From: LH-M37 sp965602855
Lineage (GTDB): Bacteria > Pseudomonadota > Gammaproteobacteria > SZUA-229
Length of the DNA stretch: 64,000 bases
Direction of reading: 5' to 3'
Assembly: GCA_965602855.1 (NCBI GenBank)
Contig: CBFCZV010000011.1
Location: forward strand, 1-64,000
Shown piece after piece: positions 32,550-42,077 of the stretch (the stretch's first letter is position 1; every line of letters starts with the position of its first letter). The notes under the pieces are model-generated. The model was not told where the DNA came from. It searched no databases and saw only the letters and a program-made list of their open reading frames with translations. The translations under genes were made by a program, and so were the position numbers.

Positions 32550-34946
32550 CTATCCATCAACATCCCTCACCATCTCATCATGATAGTACTTGTACTTCGG
32601 CCGCGCCTCGATGCCATGGCATTTAACACAGAACGTATCTTTGGCGCCCCGGCGGCGTAAAAAACTATTAAGTACATTGCCTTCCTGATTCTCAAACTCT
32701 GTCCGTTCAATTACTTCTTCTTTCTTGTTCGAACCATGTTCAGGCTGCCAACGATGAGGATTATGACAGGTCACACATGCAATACTGCCAAACTCTTCTA
32801 TTTCATTTTTCGCATTCACCAGCGGCATGACTTTAGCATCAGATCGCAGTACAAGATCTTCAAAAGGATGGCTAAAGAGTTCAACTGTCCTCTTTTCAGC
32901 TACGCCTTTATCCTGGTGACAGTTCATGCAGATACGGTCTCGCTCAAGCGGTTTTTCCTTACCTTTTTCCTTATATTTTCTGCGCTCACCTGCATATAAA
33001 AAATCAGTTTGTTCATCACCTTTATGCAGGCTGTGGCAGGATCCGCAAACACCAGCCTGTTCAGGCTTCTGATCAAAATGATTTTCATGATTTTTGGCGG
33101 TGACACGTAGATCATGATCGGTATTAGCTACCTGCTCATATTCTTCATGACAGAAACTGCATAGTTTGCCATCACGGTTATCAAACTTAAGCAGGGCAGT
33201 GCCTTCTTTACCATTGTGTAGATCATGACAGGTCAGGCAGGTAATTTTTTTAATTTCTTCTTCACCAACCTTGACGGATTTTTCCAGCTCAATATTGACT
33301 GGATGTATACCTTTTTTGCGTGCATCTTTTTCATCTTTGGCGTGCTGGCGTTCGTGGCAGGCTGTGCACAGTTGTGCATCATCAATTTCTAGTGGTGTCA
33401 GTGCTTCATTGGCTGCACCGTGAATCTGGTGGCAGCTCTGGCAAATCATCTGTTTATCACCACCCAGACTTAGGCCTTGTTCTAACAGTTTCTTTGGCAT
33501 GCCTTTATGCAAATGTTCATCTACGGCGTAACCTTCTGTCTCACCTGCGGGCGGCTGTTTGAGATAAACCCCCACTGGATGATTAATACCTTTTAAGGGG
33601 AATTTTTTGTTTAGCGTACTGGCCAGTTTTGATTCATGACACTGCTGGCACAGGTCACCATCCTTGTTCAATACTCGCAGCCATGGATTGGCGTGCTCGC
33701 TGTATAAAGTATCGGCTTCATCGATGTCTGCCGAATGTGGGGTATGGCAACTGCCGCAACTGAGCTGTTTTTCTTTATTGTGGTTATCGCTCAATAAAGG
33801 AAATGCTTCGGGTATTTCATCCTCTCGTTTTTTGTCTTTCTGTGTTTTATCTTTTTCACGCTGATGATGAATGTCGGGGTGCTGCTCACCATGGCCAATA
33901 GAACGACGTGAATCTAGAACCGCACCGTGGTGACAGCTATAACACATGCGCTCGCTGGCCACAGGTGGCACATCTTCATGGGAAATCTTTCCTGCTTTAT
34001 ATTCATCCGACCATTCCAGATGGCAGCTAATGCAGTTTTTTTGTGATGTCTCTAATGTTGCTTGCTGCGGTATTGTTGCCTGTATTTCTGAAAGCTGGAA
34101 TACCTCAACCCGGTTTTCCAGTGCATCGACAACATAAAGCTTGTCCTGCTCGATGCTTAGTGCAACTGGTGCTGAAAACTTGATGGGATTCTTTTTTTCA
34201 TCCATTAAAAACCCATCAAACTCACCATCATAAAAAACTGAAATCGTACCGCGATAAGCATCACTCACCAGCATGTGCCGTTCTCTTAAGGCCAGTCCAT
34301 TGGGGCGATACAGTTCGCCATCTGCCAGACCGAAGCGACCTGCCTGACCAAATCGTCGACCTTGCTGATTAAATCCCTGTACCCTCGCATTGATGACATC
34401 GACTACCTGCAGATAGCCATCACGGTCATGCTTTATCTGAAATGGAAATAAAAATTCAGAAGCCAGCTCACCACGCTTGCCCCAGCACAGCAGTTCTTTG
34501 CCCGTACTGGCATCGATACGACAGACACGGTGGTTGCGTCGATCACTCCAGCTAATAATACCCTCGCTAATTGTCAGTGCCACCGGCTCTGCTGGCTTCT
34601 CACCAGACAGGGGCAAATGCTTGATCAGTCGCCCAGCCAAATCAAACATGCTGATGCGGTGATTGCCCGTATCAGCCAGATAAACTTTATCCTCACTGAT
34701 AGCTATACCCATGGGTAAGTTCAATCCCGCAGACTGGCCAAAACTGAAAGACCATGTTGCATTTTCATCAAACACGACGACCCGATTATTAACACCATCT
34801 AAAACATAGGCATGGCCGTCTTTACTAATGGCCACGTCACTGGGCTGATCCAGGCCGCCTTCCAGCGTTGTAATATGATCTGCCTGCAGTGCTGCGTTTG
34901 CATTAACCGCAAACAAGGCGCATATCAGGAAAAAAACTGTTCTCAC
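32550..34946 (-). CDS. NHL beta-propeller 12-haem cytochrome c
   Basis: Secreted protein of 798 aa: signal peptide (1-19, ending NANA), about six NHL-type propeller blades (residues 25-290, e.g. GLDQPSDVAISKDGHAYVLD, LPMGIAISEDKVYLAD) and then a 500-residue domain with 12 CxxCH sites (first CISCH at about residue 305, last CVKCH near the end). A propeller joined to multihaem electron wiring suggests docking to a partner or substrate. It is the last gene of the large cytochrome operon, its start overlapping the triheme gene by four bases. Confidence 0.88.
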   Translation of the reverse strand: MRTVFFLICALFAVNANAALQADHITTLEGGLDQPSDVAISKDGHAYVLDGVNNRVVVFDENATWSFSFGQSAGLNLPMGIAISEDKVYLADTGNHRISMFDLAGRLIKHLPLSGEKPAEPVALTISEGIISWSDRRNHRVCRIDASTGKELLCWGKRGELASEFLFPFQIKHDRDGYLQVVDVINARVQGFNQQGRRFGQAGRFGLADGELYRPNGLALRERHMLVSDAYRGTISVFYDGEFDGFLMDEKKNPIKFSAPVALSIEQDKLYVVDALENRVEVFQLSEIQATIPQQATLETSQKNCISCHLEWSDEYKAGKISHEDVPPVASERMCYSCHHGAVLDSRRSIGHGEQHPDIHHQREKDKTQKDKKREDEIPEAFPLLSDNHNKEKQLSCGSCHTPHSADIDEADTLYSEHANPWLRVLNKDGDLCQQCHESKLASTLNKKFPLKGINHPVGVYLKQPPAGETEGYAVDEHLHKGMPKKLLEQGLSLGGDKQMICQSCHQIHGAANEALTPLEIDDAQLCTACHERQHAKDEKDARKKGIHPVNIELEKSVKVGEEEIKKITCLTCHDLHNGKEGTALLKFDNRDGKLCSFCHEEYEQVANTDHDLRVTAKNHENHFDQKPEQAGVCGSCHSLHKGDEQTDFLYAGERRKYKEKGKEKPLERDRICMNCHQDKGVAEKRTVELFSHPFEDLVLRSDAKVMPLVNAKNEIEEFGSIACVTCHNPHRWQPEHGSNKKEEVIERTEFENQEGNVLNSFLRRRGAKDTFCVKCHGIEARPKYKYYHDEMVRDVDG

Positions 34947-35746
34947 TTGAGCAAATCCTTGATGCGAATTTGTTGATCATCTTTTTTGAAGCGTGTGAAG
35001 AAACGTGCAATCGTGTTTCTCTGAATTTTTTTCGCCTGCTCGGGAGATGCGCCCAGTGCTGCCAGATCCAGCATGGGGTTATCATCACCATGGCAACGCT
35101 GACATTTCGGGCCTTTTTCTTCTAGCGGTGCGTGCAGGCGTGCTTTAAGTTTGGCCTTGTCATTTTCATTGGCATCCTGCCAGTCCTGTTTTATTCTTTT
35201 AGAAAAATCATCATCGCTAAATATTAAAGCCAGCTCTTCAATATAAAACGGAGTGATTTTTGCACCTATCTGTGGCACCAGCATCAACTGTTGTTCTGGC
35301 TTATCTTTTTTGTTTTCATCCTGCTTCGGAACACGGGCAGCAATTTTGTTGCCTGCATTAGCACCATCAAAAGCCAGCCACGCATATTCCATGTCAATAT
35401 CATCAGGCCGCATATGACAGGTTTCACAGGCAATATAACGACTGTGCCTGTTCATAAAGGTGCGACTACGTTCGTTCTTTCTGTGTGGCAGGCTCTGATG
35501 GCAGTTCGTGCAAATCGCCTGCTTTGTAGTTTTCTGTTGCTCAGCACGGTGATGAAACACCGGTACGGAAATATTTTCCTGCAACTTGATTTCCTTATGA
35601 TCTTTTATTTTCTTAAGGGCCTCATCAACTTGCTTTTCACTGGGTGCGGCCTGGGTTACCTGCTGCTGGTAGAACGGTACGGCCAGCAGTTGCTGGGGCA
35701 ACAATAATGAACATATAAATAAAAATACTAACCAGTGCTTATTCAT
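34943..35746 (-). CDS. Periplasmic triheme cytochrome c
   Basis: Protein of 267 aa with a signal peptide (to LLAVP) and three CxxCH sites: CTNCH, CETCH and CQRCH, the last well separated from the first two. The start is ATG 35746, with AGGAGA seven bases upstream; the longer frame from 35785 is rejected because it runs through this ribosome site. It overlaps the membrane iron-sulfur gene upstream by 8 bases and the 12-haem gene downstream by 4, so translation is linked. Confidence 0.85.
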   Translation of the reverse strand: MNKHWLVFLFICSLLLPQQLLAVPFYQQQVTQAAPSEKQVDEALKKIKDHKEIKLQENISVPVFHHRAEQQKTTKQAICTNCHQSLPHRKNERSRTFMNRHSRYIACETCHMRPDDIDMEYAWLAFDGANAGNKIAARVPKQDENKKDKPEQQLMLVPQIGAKITPFYIEELALIFSDDDFSKRIKQDWQDANENDKAKLKARLHAPLEEKGPKCQRCHGDDNPMLDLAALGASPEQAKKIQRNTIARFFTRFKKDDQQIRIKDLLK

Positions 35747-38006
35747 TGCCTTTCTCCTGATTAGCTGATTTTTTTCCGGAGGCATTTTTACTGTTCCTTT
35801 TCTTTACTTTTCCTTTGGCTTTGCGTTCCAGCATTTTTTCCTGAAAAGCATCACCACCCAGTATGGAGAAGGTCACACCCTTTTTACGCTTGCCCAATAC
35901 ACTGCGCCACAAAGCACCAACAGCAAAAACCAGTATCACTGGAAGAAAAATAAACAATGCTTTTATCCAGTTTGAATCTGTTCTTTCAACGACGGGTAAC
36001 GTGCTGTCATCACTAACGGCAATCATATCCAGATCGTGTAGATCTGTTTCGACAAAGCCTTTATTTAGCGGGTGTTTAGCAAAGCCATGACATTCACTCT
36101 GTGCACAAGTTTCTGCCAGCTTTTCCGGATGCGTTGCAGCCTGTTTCTTTTCATCGCGCAAAATGCCATGCCGATAACCTGTTGGTGCGTGGCAATCAAT
36201 ACATGATGCACCCTGCATAACATTCGCTTCTAGCAGACGTCCGTGCAGGGTCATTGCATAACTATCGCTGGCGACGACAAATCGTGGCCCGGCTTTTTCT
36301 TTTTCCTGGGTTTCTTCATCTTCTATTTCAACTTCAGCCATGCGCTCGTGATCTGCATGGCACTGGTTGCAGCTTCTGTTATGATCATTTTTATCCCAAC
36401 GTGAACCTATAAAACGACGCAACAAATGCCCGCTAAATTGCCCTAACCAAACTTCTCCTTGATGACATTTTCCACATTCAGTTTCGACATGATCAAAATC
36501 GGCTTTAAATTTCGGCAGCATTTTCTCACTGATATAGGCTTCGTTGCTGTGACATTGACGGCAGGATGGGTTTTGTTTCTCGCTGCTTTCTTCCAGTCGG
36601 TTGCCGCCGGTGAATCCCTTGCTCCAGCCGTCGCCATGCGTGGAATCGGCAAACTCTTCGACCACTTTTTTATGAGTATAGGGTTTGCCTTTGGATGGCT
36701 CTTCTACATGACAGGTCTCAGCGCAATCGACTTCACCATTCTCAACCTTGTGTGGAAAATCCTGTATTTTTCGATGACAGTCCTTGCACGGCACGCTGCC
36801 ATGGAGTGAACTGTTGTAATGTTTTTTTTTGATTGATGCGCTACGTAGCACGCCTAGCTTATCAATATAATCCAGTCCCTCTAAAGCATGACAGGAAAAA
36901 CAGCCATCGGGGTCGGGGTGACGCTCGGCGGCAAAAACATCCTGACTAAAACCAACAAAGAGCAATGTCATAACAAAGATCAAGGCCACACTCATATGCC
37001 GTGGAGAACGCCAATGCTTAAATCCCTTTCCTTTATTTAGTCGCAGGTACGACCAGCGACTGTCTTTTTTCTCCTTTTTTGATGGCTCGAAATGAACGGC
37101 CGTCCAGTTTGGCTGGGGATGGAAATCCACGCCTTTTTTCTTACGCTTAGGATCTTCATCCAGTGGCGCACTACGCCAGTCGATTGCACCCCAGTCACAG
37201 ACATCAACGCATTCATGACAGGACATGCAGGATAGTTGATCGACCACGGCAATGCCGTCTTTCATCTGAATGGCACCGGTCATGCATTGGCGGGCACAGA
37301 TATTACAGCCGGTACAGCGGCTACGTTCAACGCGTACCCGTCGGGTAAATCTGAACATTGCACCGAGTCGATTAACCAGTCCATCGACGGCACCGATGGG
37401 GCAAAGGAACGTACAGTAAGCACGGCCTTTGCTGGAAAAGAATCCCAGCAAAAACAGCAGAGCGATATTGACCAGACCAATGCCAGACAAAATATAAGCA
37501 AACCCCTTGAGGCCACCACTGATTGCTTCAAACAAACGCGGCACGGTAATAAAATTACATAGCGTGCAGGCGCTGATACCCAGCAGCGGCATCAATACCA
37601 GATAAACAGAAAAGTAACCGTAACGAATTGGCACCTGAGGCAGGGCGCGGTATTCAATCTTCCAGCGGTCGTCTATTGTGCGGCTGACCATTTCGGGAAA
37701 ACCGCCGACCGGACAAACGTAGGAACACCACATACGGCCGTAAAAAAACGTGGTCATCATAATGGTGGTGAACACATATACCCCGATGGAGGCTACCTGA
37801 ATATTATTAGCAACATCCTGTGGGTCCATACCGGGGAAGATTAGATAAAAGCGGCGCATACAAAGCTTGCCGCACAGATCCGGATTATCAACCAGGCTCG
37901 GTAAAAACAGAAAGGGCGCAAAAAATAATGTGCATGACAATATAATTATTGCGTAGCGAAACTTCTGCGGGTTGGGTATCGCCTTGATGTTATCGATAAT
38001 TCTCAT
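35739..38006 (-). CDS. NapH/NosR-like iron-sulfur protein fused to a multihaem domain
   Basis: Protein of 755 aa. The N-terminal 260 residues have four to five membrane helices, CxxxCP motifs (CSYVCPVGG, CTFLCPIGA) and two 4Fe-4S sites (CTGCNICARQC, CMSCHECVDVC), as in quinol dehydrogenases NapH and NosR. A further membrane segment (about residues 335-358) leads to a periplasmic haem domain: CFSCH, CKDCH, CRQCH, CGKCH, CNQCH and CIDCH, plus expanded CAETCH (Cx3CH) and CAQSECH (Cx4CH). A final helix (WIKALFIFLPVILVFAVGAL) and a Lys-rich tail end it. It probably takes electrons from quinol into the cytochrome chain. Confidence 0.88.
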   Translation of the reverse strand: MRIIDNIKAIPNPQKFRYAIIILSCTLFFAPFLFLPSLVDNPDLCGKLCMRRFYLIFPGMDPQDVANNIQVASIGVYVFTTIMMTTFFYGRMWCSYVCPVGGFPEMVSRTIDDRWKIEYRALPQVPIRYGYFSVYLVLMPLLGISACTLCNFITVPRLFEAISGGLKGFAYILSGIGLVNIALLFLLGFFSSKGRAYCTFLCPIGAVDGLVNRLGAMFRFTRRVRVERSRCTGCNICARQCMTGAIQMKDGIAVVDQLSCMSCHECVDVCDWGAIDWRSAPLDEDPKRKKKGVDFHPQPNWTAVHFEPSKKEKKDSRWSYLRLNKGKGFKHWRSPRHMSVALIFVMTLLFVGFSQDVFAAERHPDPDGCFSCHALEGLDYIDKLGVLRSASIKKKHYNSSLHGSVPCKDCHRKIQDFPHKVENGEVDCAETCHVEEPSKGKPYTHKKVVEEFADSTHGDGWSKGFTGGNRLEESSEKQNPSCRQCHSNEAYISEKMLPKFKADFDHVETECGKCHQGEVWLGQFSGHLLRRFIGSRWDKNDHNRSCNQCHADHERMAEVEIEDEETQEKEKAGPRFVVASDSYAMTLHGRLLEANVMQGASCIDCHAPTGYRHGILRDEKKQAATHPEKLAETCAQSECHGFAKHPLNKGFVETDLHDLDMIAVSDDSTLPVVERTDSNWIKALFIFLPVILVFAVGALWRSVLGKRKKGVTFSILGGDAFQEKMLERKAKGKVKKRNSKNASGKKSANQEKGNE

Positions 38007-38009
38007 TCT

Positions 38010-38912
38010 TTATCTCTCAAATTCATGGCAGGCTAAACACAGCGTGCCGTCTTTGGCTGACAGGCGTAGCAATACCTCATCCTGCAGGCGTTGATATTTC
38101 AGTTCGTGCGTACCGCCGTCCTGCTTTGCCAGTTTTTTTAATCGTTTTTCTTTATCAGCCCTGAATACTTTGTTCCAGACATGATCTTTGTAGCTCACAC
38201 CTTTTTCAACTTCTACATCTGCAATCTGTCTGCCAGCGGGTTTATCTTTTGCAATCACGCCTATTTCATGGGGCGAGTGACAGGTGGCACACATGACTTT
38301 GTTTTTACTGTCCAGTGGCAAAATGATCTTATGTTCCTGTTCCGATTTTTCTATACGCTCTCGCATTTCCTTATCCGGCTCTGCCCGATGATTCAGCGCA
38401 TTAAAGTGCGGCGCATCTAAATGACAGCCCCAGCATAATTTTTCAGGTGGCAGGCGAAATTCCAGCTCATCTCGTTTAATTTCTTTTTCTGGGTCGGGTG
38501 CTTCCTTATGGCAATACTCACAGTCTTTCTCATCGTACTCACCGTTATCATCGAGCAGGTCATGAATATTAGGACGCTGATAATCTTCCTTCTCATGACA
38601 GAGATAACAGAAATCACTTAGCTTTTTGTAAGGGCCGCCACGGTGAAAGTCATCGGCTTTTTTATCTACCTTGTCAATTTCTGTTTTTTCAATATCCTTG
38701 ATGCCATGACAGGTTTTACAGACGATCTTGCCTTCATCACTCAACGGTAAATCATCAGACACTTTCATTGCTTCTGGCGGTTTGATGTCAACCAGATGGT
38801 GCATAGCTGGCAGCTCAATTTTTTTATCTCCCGCCGTCGTGTCTTCTGCTATTACCTGTAAGGGCAACAGACCAATAAGAAATAGAGATAAATATGAACG
38901 AGTGAACATCAC
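38010..38912 (-). CDS. Periplasmic 6-haem cytochrome c
   Basis: Protein of 300 aa with a signal peptide (to VIAED) and six CxxCH sites: CKTCH, CYLCH, CEYCH, CWGCH, CATCH and CLACH, the last near the end. The rest is charged and Lys/Asp-rich, as in periplasmic electron shuttles. It starts overlapping the upstream lipoprotein gene by four bases and lies three bases ahead of the membrane iron-sulfur gene. Confidence 0.88.
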   Translation of the reverse strand: MMFTRSYLSLFLIGLLPLQVIAEDTTAGDKKIELPAMHHLVDIKPPEAMKVSDDLPLSDEGKIVCKTCHGIKDIEKTEIDKVDKKADDFHRGGPYKKLSDFCYLCHEKEDYQRPNIHDLLDDNGEYDEKDCEYCHKEAPDPEKEIKRDELEFRLPPEKLCWGCHLDAPHFNALNHRAEPDKEMRERIEKSEQEHKIILPLDSKNKVMCATCHSPHEIGVIAKDKPAGRQIADVEVEKGVSYKDHVWNKVFRADKEKRLKKLAKQDGGTHELKYQRLQDEVLLRLSAKDGTLCLACHEFER

Positions 38913-39901
38913 ATGCCTGCCTGTGCAGCTTCACCGTGTGTATGGCAATCTCGGCAGTCACCACCAACATCGTGCACACCGCTCAGGCCATTACCAGTAT
39001 CCTGTGCACCTTCATCTACTATGGTCTCCATCTGATGACACAACACGCACAGCTGAGAATAATCACCATCAACTACTGTTACCGAATAGGGCTCATCACG
39101 TAATACACTATCAAGCTGTGAAGCCCCTTTGTTTGAGCTATCAATAATTAATTTTTCATTATTAGTGGCGTGCATGCTGTGACAGTCCGTACAATCGACA
39201 ACACTCTGATAGCTATACGCCTCGCGCAGGCCACTATAAGTTGCTACACCACTGCCATCGACTAACCCGTGTTTATCAATAAAATTAAAATCATCTTCTG
39301 ATGCAACTAGAGGGTCGTCGTAGCTGTTGCCAGTAATTTCAAAGCCGGTTTGCTGGTGATCACGATTGTGGCAACGCAGGCAGAATTCAGCTTCTGAACT
39401 GTAGTCCACAATGTTCTGCAGGGCGTTGGGGTACTTTGTCAGGTCAGTATTGATTTCAAACTGTCCGTCCATATCTGATGCATCGTGGCAATAGACACAT
39501 TGTTCATCACTAACGTCTGCCACCAAAGTCGCACTAAAACCATGGCCATGCTGGCCTTGCCAAATTTGATTATCAGGCATATCACTGTTGTTGTGACAAA
39601 TGACACACTGGCGTGAGCCACTTTCATTCGTGCCGTTGTTACCATGGCAGCCAGTACAACTGGCAAAGCCTTTTTCAACAACAATGCCACGAATTAGATC
39701 TGCAATGTCATGAATTCCTGCTATCGAATGACATGCACCACAATCTGGCAATCCCCAGGCTGCGCCACCTTCGCCATGACTGGCATCCAGAATTAAATTA
39801 GCTTCTGTAATATGTTTTGTTTCACCCTCACTATCACCGCCACAGGCTGTAAGCAGTAGTGACAGCATCAATCCTAAAATTAAAATCATTTTATTCATCA
39901 T
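38909..39901 (-). CDS. 8-haem cytochrome c lipoprotein
   Basis: Protein of 330 aa with a lipoprotein signal (LLLTACGGDSE) and eight CxxCH sites: CGACH, CTGCH, CVICH, CVYCH, CLRCH, CTDCH, CVLCH and CRDCH. The lipid anchor places it on a membrane facing the periplasm or cell surface. Overlaps of four bases at both ends couple it to the 7-haem and 6-haem genes. Confidence 0.9.
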   Translation of the reverse strand: MMNKMILILGLMLSLLLTACGGDSEGETKHITEANLILDASHGEGGAAWGLPDCGACHSIAGIHDIADLIRGIVVEKGFASCTGCHGNNGTNESGSRQCVICHNNSDMPDNQIWQGQHGHGFSATLVADVSDEQCVYCHDASDMDGQFEINTDLTKYPNALQNIVDYSSEAEFCLRCHNRDHQQTGFEITGNSYDDPLVASEDDFNFIDKHGLVDGSGVATYSGLREAYSYQSVVDCTDCHSMHATNNEKLIIDSSNKGASQLDSVLRDEPYSVTVVDGDYSQLCVLCHQMETIVDEGAQDTGNGLSGVHDVGGDCRDCHTHGEAAQAGM

Positions 39902-40530
39902 CGACTCTTCCTGTGACAGTCACTACAGTAACCAATGTTGTGGCAACGACTGCATGAAGCAGCATTCATACGCGCCTCGATACCATGGCTGGCACGATAA
40001 CCCAGACCATGAACTCGCCGATGTGTTTTATCGCGACGGAAATGACAATCGCTACAAAAAGACTGATCGATATGACAGCTACTACATTGCTCATCATCTG
40101 GTTTGGCCGAATCCAGACGTGCATCCTCACCGTGATGATTTGCGTAATCCAGATTGTGATCTTTCGGCCATATTTTTTTCGGATCGTCATGACACAGTTC
40201 ACAACGCGAGGGGGCACTCTGCCTGCTTACATGGCATTCATGACAAATCGCTTCTAGCGGCTCATTGGAAATTACATTGAGCTTTTTAAGCTGTTTTAGA
40301 TCAGTGACGCTGTTTTTATTAAAGGGATGACACAGTAAACAACTATCTCCTTCCTTTTCCATCGCATCAAAATGTGCTTTATGCGGATAAAAAATATCGG
40401 CGCGCTGATCACGCATTTGCCACCAGCTTTTTTCTTTCTCTGGTTTGTTCGTCACTTCTTTTTCCAATGTTGCCTGTTCAGCCATCACTGGCAACGCAAA
40501 CAGGGTCAGAAACAACAATAAAATTCTCAT
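39898..40530 (-). CDS. Periplasmic 7-haem cytochrome c
   Basis: Protein of 210 aa with a signal peptide (to PVMAEQ) and seven CxxCH sites packed into 150 residues: CLLCH, CHECH, CELCH, CSSCH, CSDCH, CSRCH and CSDCH. This density suggests a wire-like haem chain, as expected for the cytochrome that plugs into an outer-membrane barrel. The barrel gene upstream ends on its first base. Confidence 0.88.
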   Translation of the reverse strand: MRILLLFLTLFALPVMAEQATLEKEVTNKPEKEKSWWQMRDQRADIFYPHKAHFDAMEKEGDSCLLCHPFNKNSVTDLKQLKKLNVISNEPLEAICHECHVSRQSAPSRCELCHDDPKKIWPKDHNLDYANHHGEDARLDSAKPDDEQCSSCHIDQSFCSDCHFRRDKTHRRVHGLGYRASHGIEARMNAASCSRCHNIGYCSDCHRKSR

Positions 40531-41801
40531 TACATTGCTCCCTGCCTGTCATCGCCAAAGCTATAACTAAGACTAAGAAGAAAGCGATATTCATCTTCGA
40601 GACGACTATTCCAGATATGGCTAGCGGTAACATCAAACTCTAGGCCAGATAGCATGTCTTTAACGCCTAGCATATGCTCCATACGTAGCTCTATGCCAAT
40701 ACTGCGATTATCGCCCTCCAGTTGTTTTTCCTGTTGCTGCAATACGCTACTGACGCCACCCCTCACAGAAGAGCTGAGAGTTTTCTCTACATCAATGAAC
40801 AAACTACTTACACGCTCAGTCTGCAATTCTAGTTGTTCAGCTTTAGCCGCAAGTAACAAGCCTTGATTGCTACGCCGCTCAATTTCAAACATGGACGCAT
40901 AACCGTTACCACCGACTTCACGATTCACCTGCCGCGTTGCCACTGACCATGTTTGTTGATAATCATATTTAAATTGATAGGCTGCTTTGAATTGCGTTTG
41001 TTGACCAGTAGCATAAAGTGAATAAAATCGGTCTCTAAAACTCAGCGCATCATCAGCAGGCTCGTAGGTTTCATAGTCGAGTCGAAGCGTGCTATCTTCT
41101 TTCAAATCCCAGCGTGTATTCATCAGCACTGATTCCCACTGCGATCTTTCTACTACGTAACTTGCAGACATCGATAATGCTGCAGGCAGCAGATTTTCAT
41201 TATCACTACTAGCAGCCAATCCGAAATGATAGCGTTGTTCATGACCATCCTGATCTAAACGCTGCCAGCCGAAGCGAGTATCAACTTGATAATTATGAAT
41301 AAGACGTGGCATAGTTAGCAGATCAACCCCATAGATCGCCTCACCATCAATTGAATTAAATGCTTCAACGCGACCGGGGACGCCTGTATAAAAGTTTAGA
41401 ATTAGAGCGTCAGCTTTATGACGATATTGAAGACCATCAAGACTGTAATAACCGAGGGTATCGGCTCGAAAAAAACGACCCACACTAATTCGATCTAGTG
41501 ATTTATTAAAATCCTGTTGCAGATAAAATTGATACAGCTCAGCTTCACTATCATCTGTCTGTTGTGACAATGCTAAGCTCAAGCCACTTATCAAGCCTTT
41601 ATTATGATCGTTATAAACTAGATCAAGCCGTTCTTGCAAACTACTCTCAGAATAAAACTGGCTGTTATTCATTTCAATAGCAGTTTCCAGCTCCCCCGAC
41701 AATCCTGCCTGTGCATCTGATGTTGCTAATGCCATTATGCCTAACAGGCTTAGTACATAATTAAAACCGCGCACTGCTATCGTCGTAAAAACCATTGCCA
41801 T
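40530..41801 (-). CDS. Predicted outer-membrane beta-barrel protein
   Basis: Protein of 423 aa with a signal peptide (residues 1-32, ending SDAQA), then many short alternating amphipathic segments with aromatic girdle residues (YQFYLQQDFNKSLDRISVGRF, LRLDYETYEPADD) and a closing strand FLLSLSYSFGDD. This pattern fits a barrel of roughly 16-20 strands, but no porin family is recognised. Position next to a 7-haem cytochrome makes it the candidate sheath of a porin-cytochrome conduit. The first ATG overlaps the small Cys-rich gene; ATG 41795 is an alternative. Confidence 0.75.
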   Translation of the reverse strand: MAMVFTTIAVRGFNYVLSLLGIMALATSDAQAGLSGELETAIEMNNSQFYSESSLQERLDLVYNDHNKGLISGLSLALSQQTDDSEAELYQFYLQQDFNKSLDRISVGRFFRADTLGYYSLDGLQYRHKADALILNFYTGVPGRVEAFNSIDGEAIYGVDLLTMPRLIHNYQVDTRFGWQRLDQDGHEQRYHFGLAASSDNENLLPAALSMSASYVVERSQWESVLMNTRWDLKEDSTLRLDYETYEPADDALSFRDRFYSLYATGQQTQFKAAYQFKYDYQQTWSVATRQVNREVGGNGYASMFEIERRSNQGLLLAAKAEQLELQTERVSSLFIDVEKTLSSSVRGGVSSVLQQQEKQLEGDNRSIGIELRMEHMLGVKDMLSGLEFDVTASHIWNSRLEDEYRFLLSLSYSFGDDRQGAM

Positions 41802-41991
41802 GTTTCTTTTTATGCACGGCCCAGGTAACGATAGCTGCTAGCGCAACCACACAGCCACCACAGGTAGAACAACGACCTTCTTTTGGAACAGTGCAGTTGG
41901 AAGAAGTGATAATATGACTAACGGCAAAACCAGCACCCGCTAACCAGGGCACCAATTTTTCACTTCGCTTTAGCAAGCTTTTTTGTTTCAT
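41761..41991 (-). CDS. Small Cys-rich membrane-associated protein
   Basis: Protein of 76 aa with two hydrophobic stretches (LVPWLAGAGFAVSHIIT and CVVALAAIVTWAVH) around a Cys cluster CTVPKEGRCSTCGGC. Four Cys in 15 residues could hold a metal or form disulfides. The last 41 bases overlap the start of the barrel gene. AGG lies nine bases ahead of the ATG. I recognise no family, and the gene could be a chance frame, though the Cys cluster and spacing argue otherwise. Confidence 0.55.
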   Translation of the reverse strand: MKQKSLLKRSEKLVPWLAGAGFAVSHIITSSNCTVPKEGRCSTCGGCVVALAAIVTWAVHKKKHGNGFYDDSSARF

Positions 41992-42077
41992 TATTATTTG
42001 CCTAAAAGAATCCGCGGGAAGTTATTTCCAAAAAGGAGGCATAACTTCCCACGGTAATGTCACTCGAAGGAGGCGAG

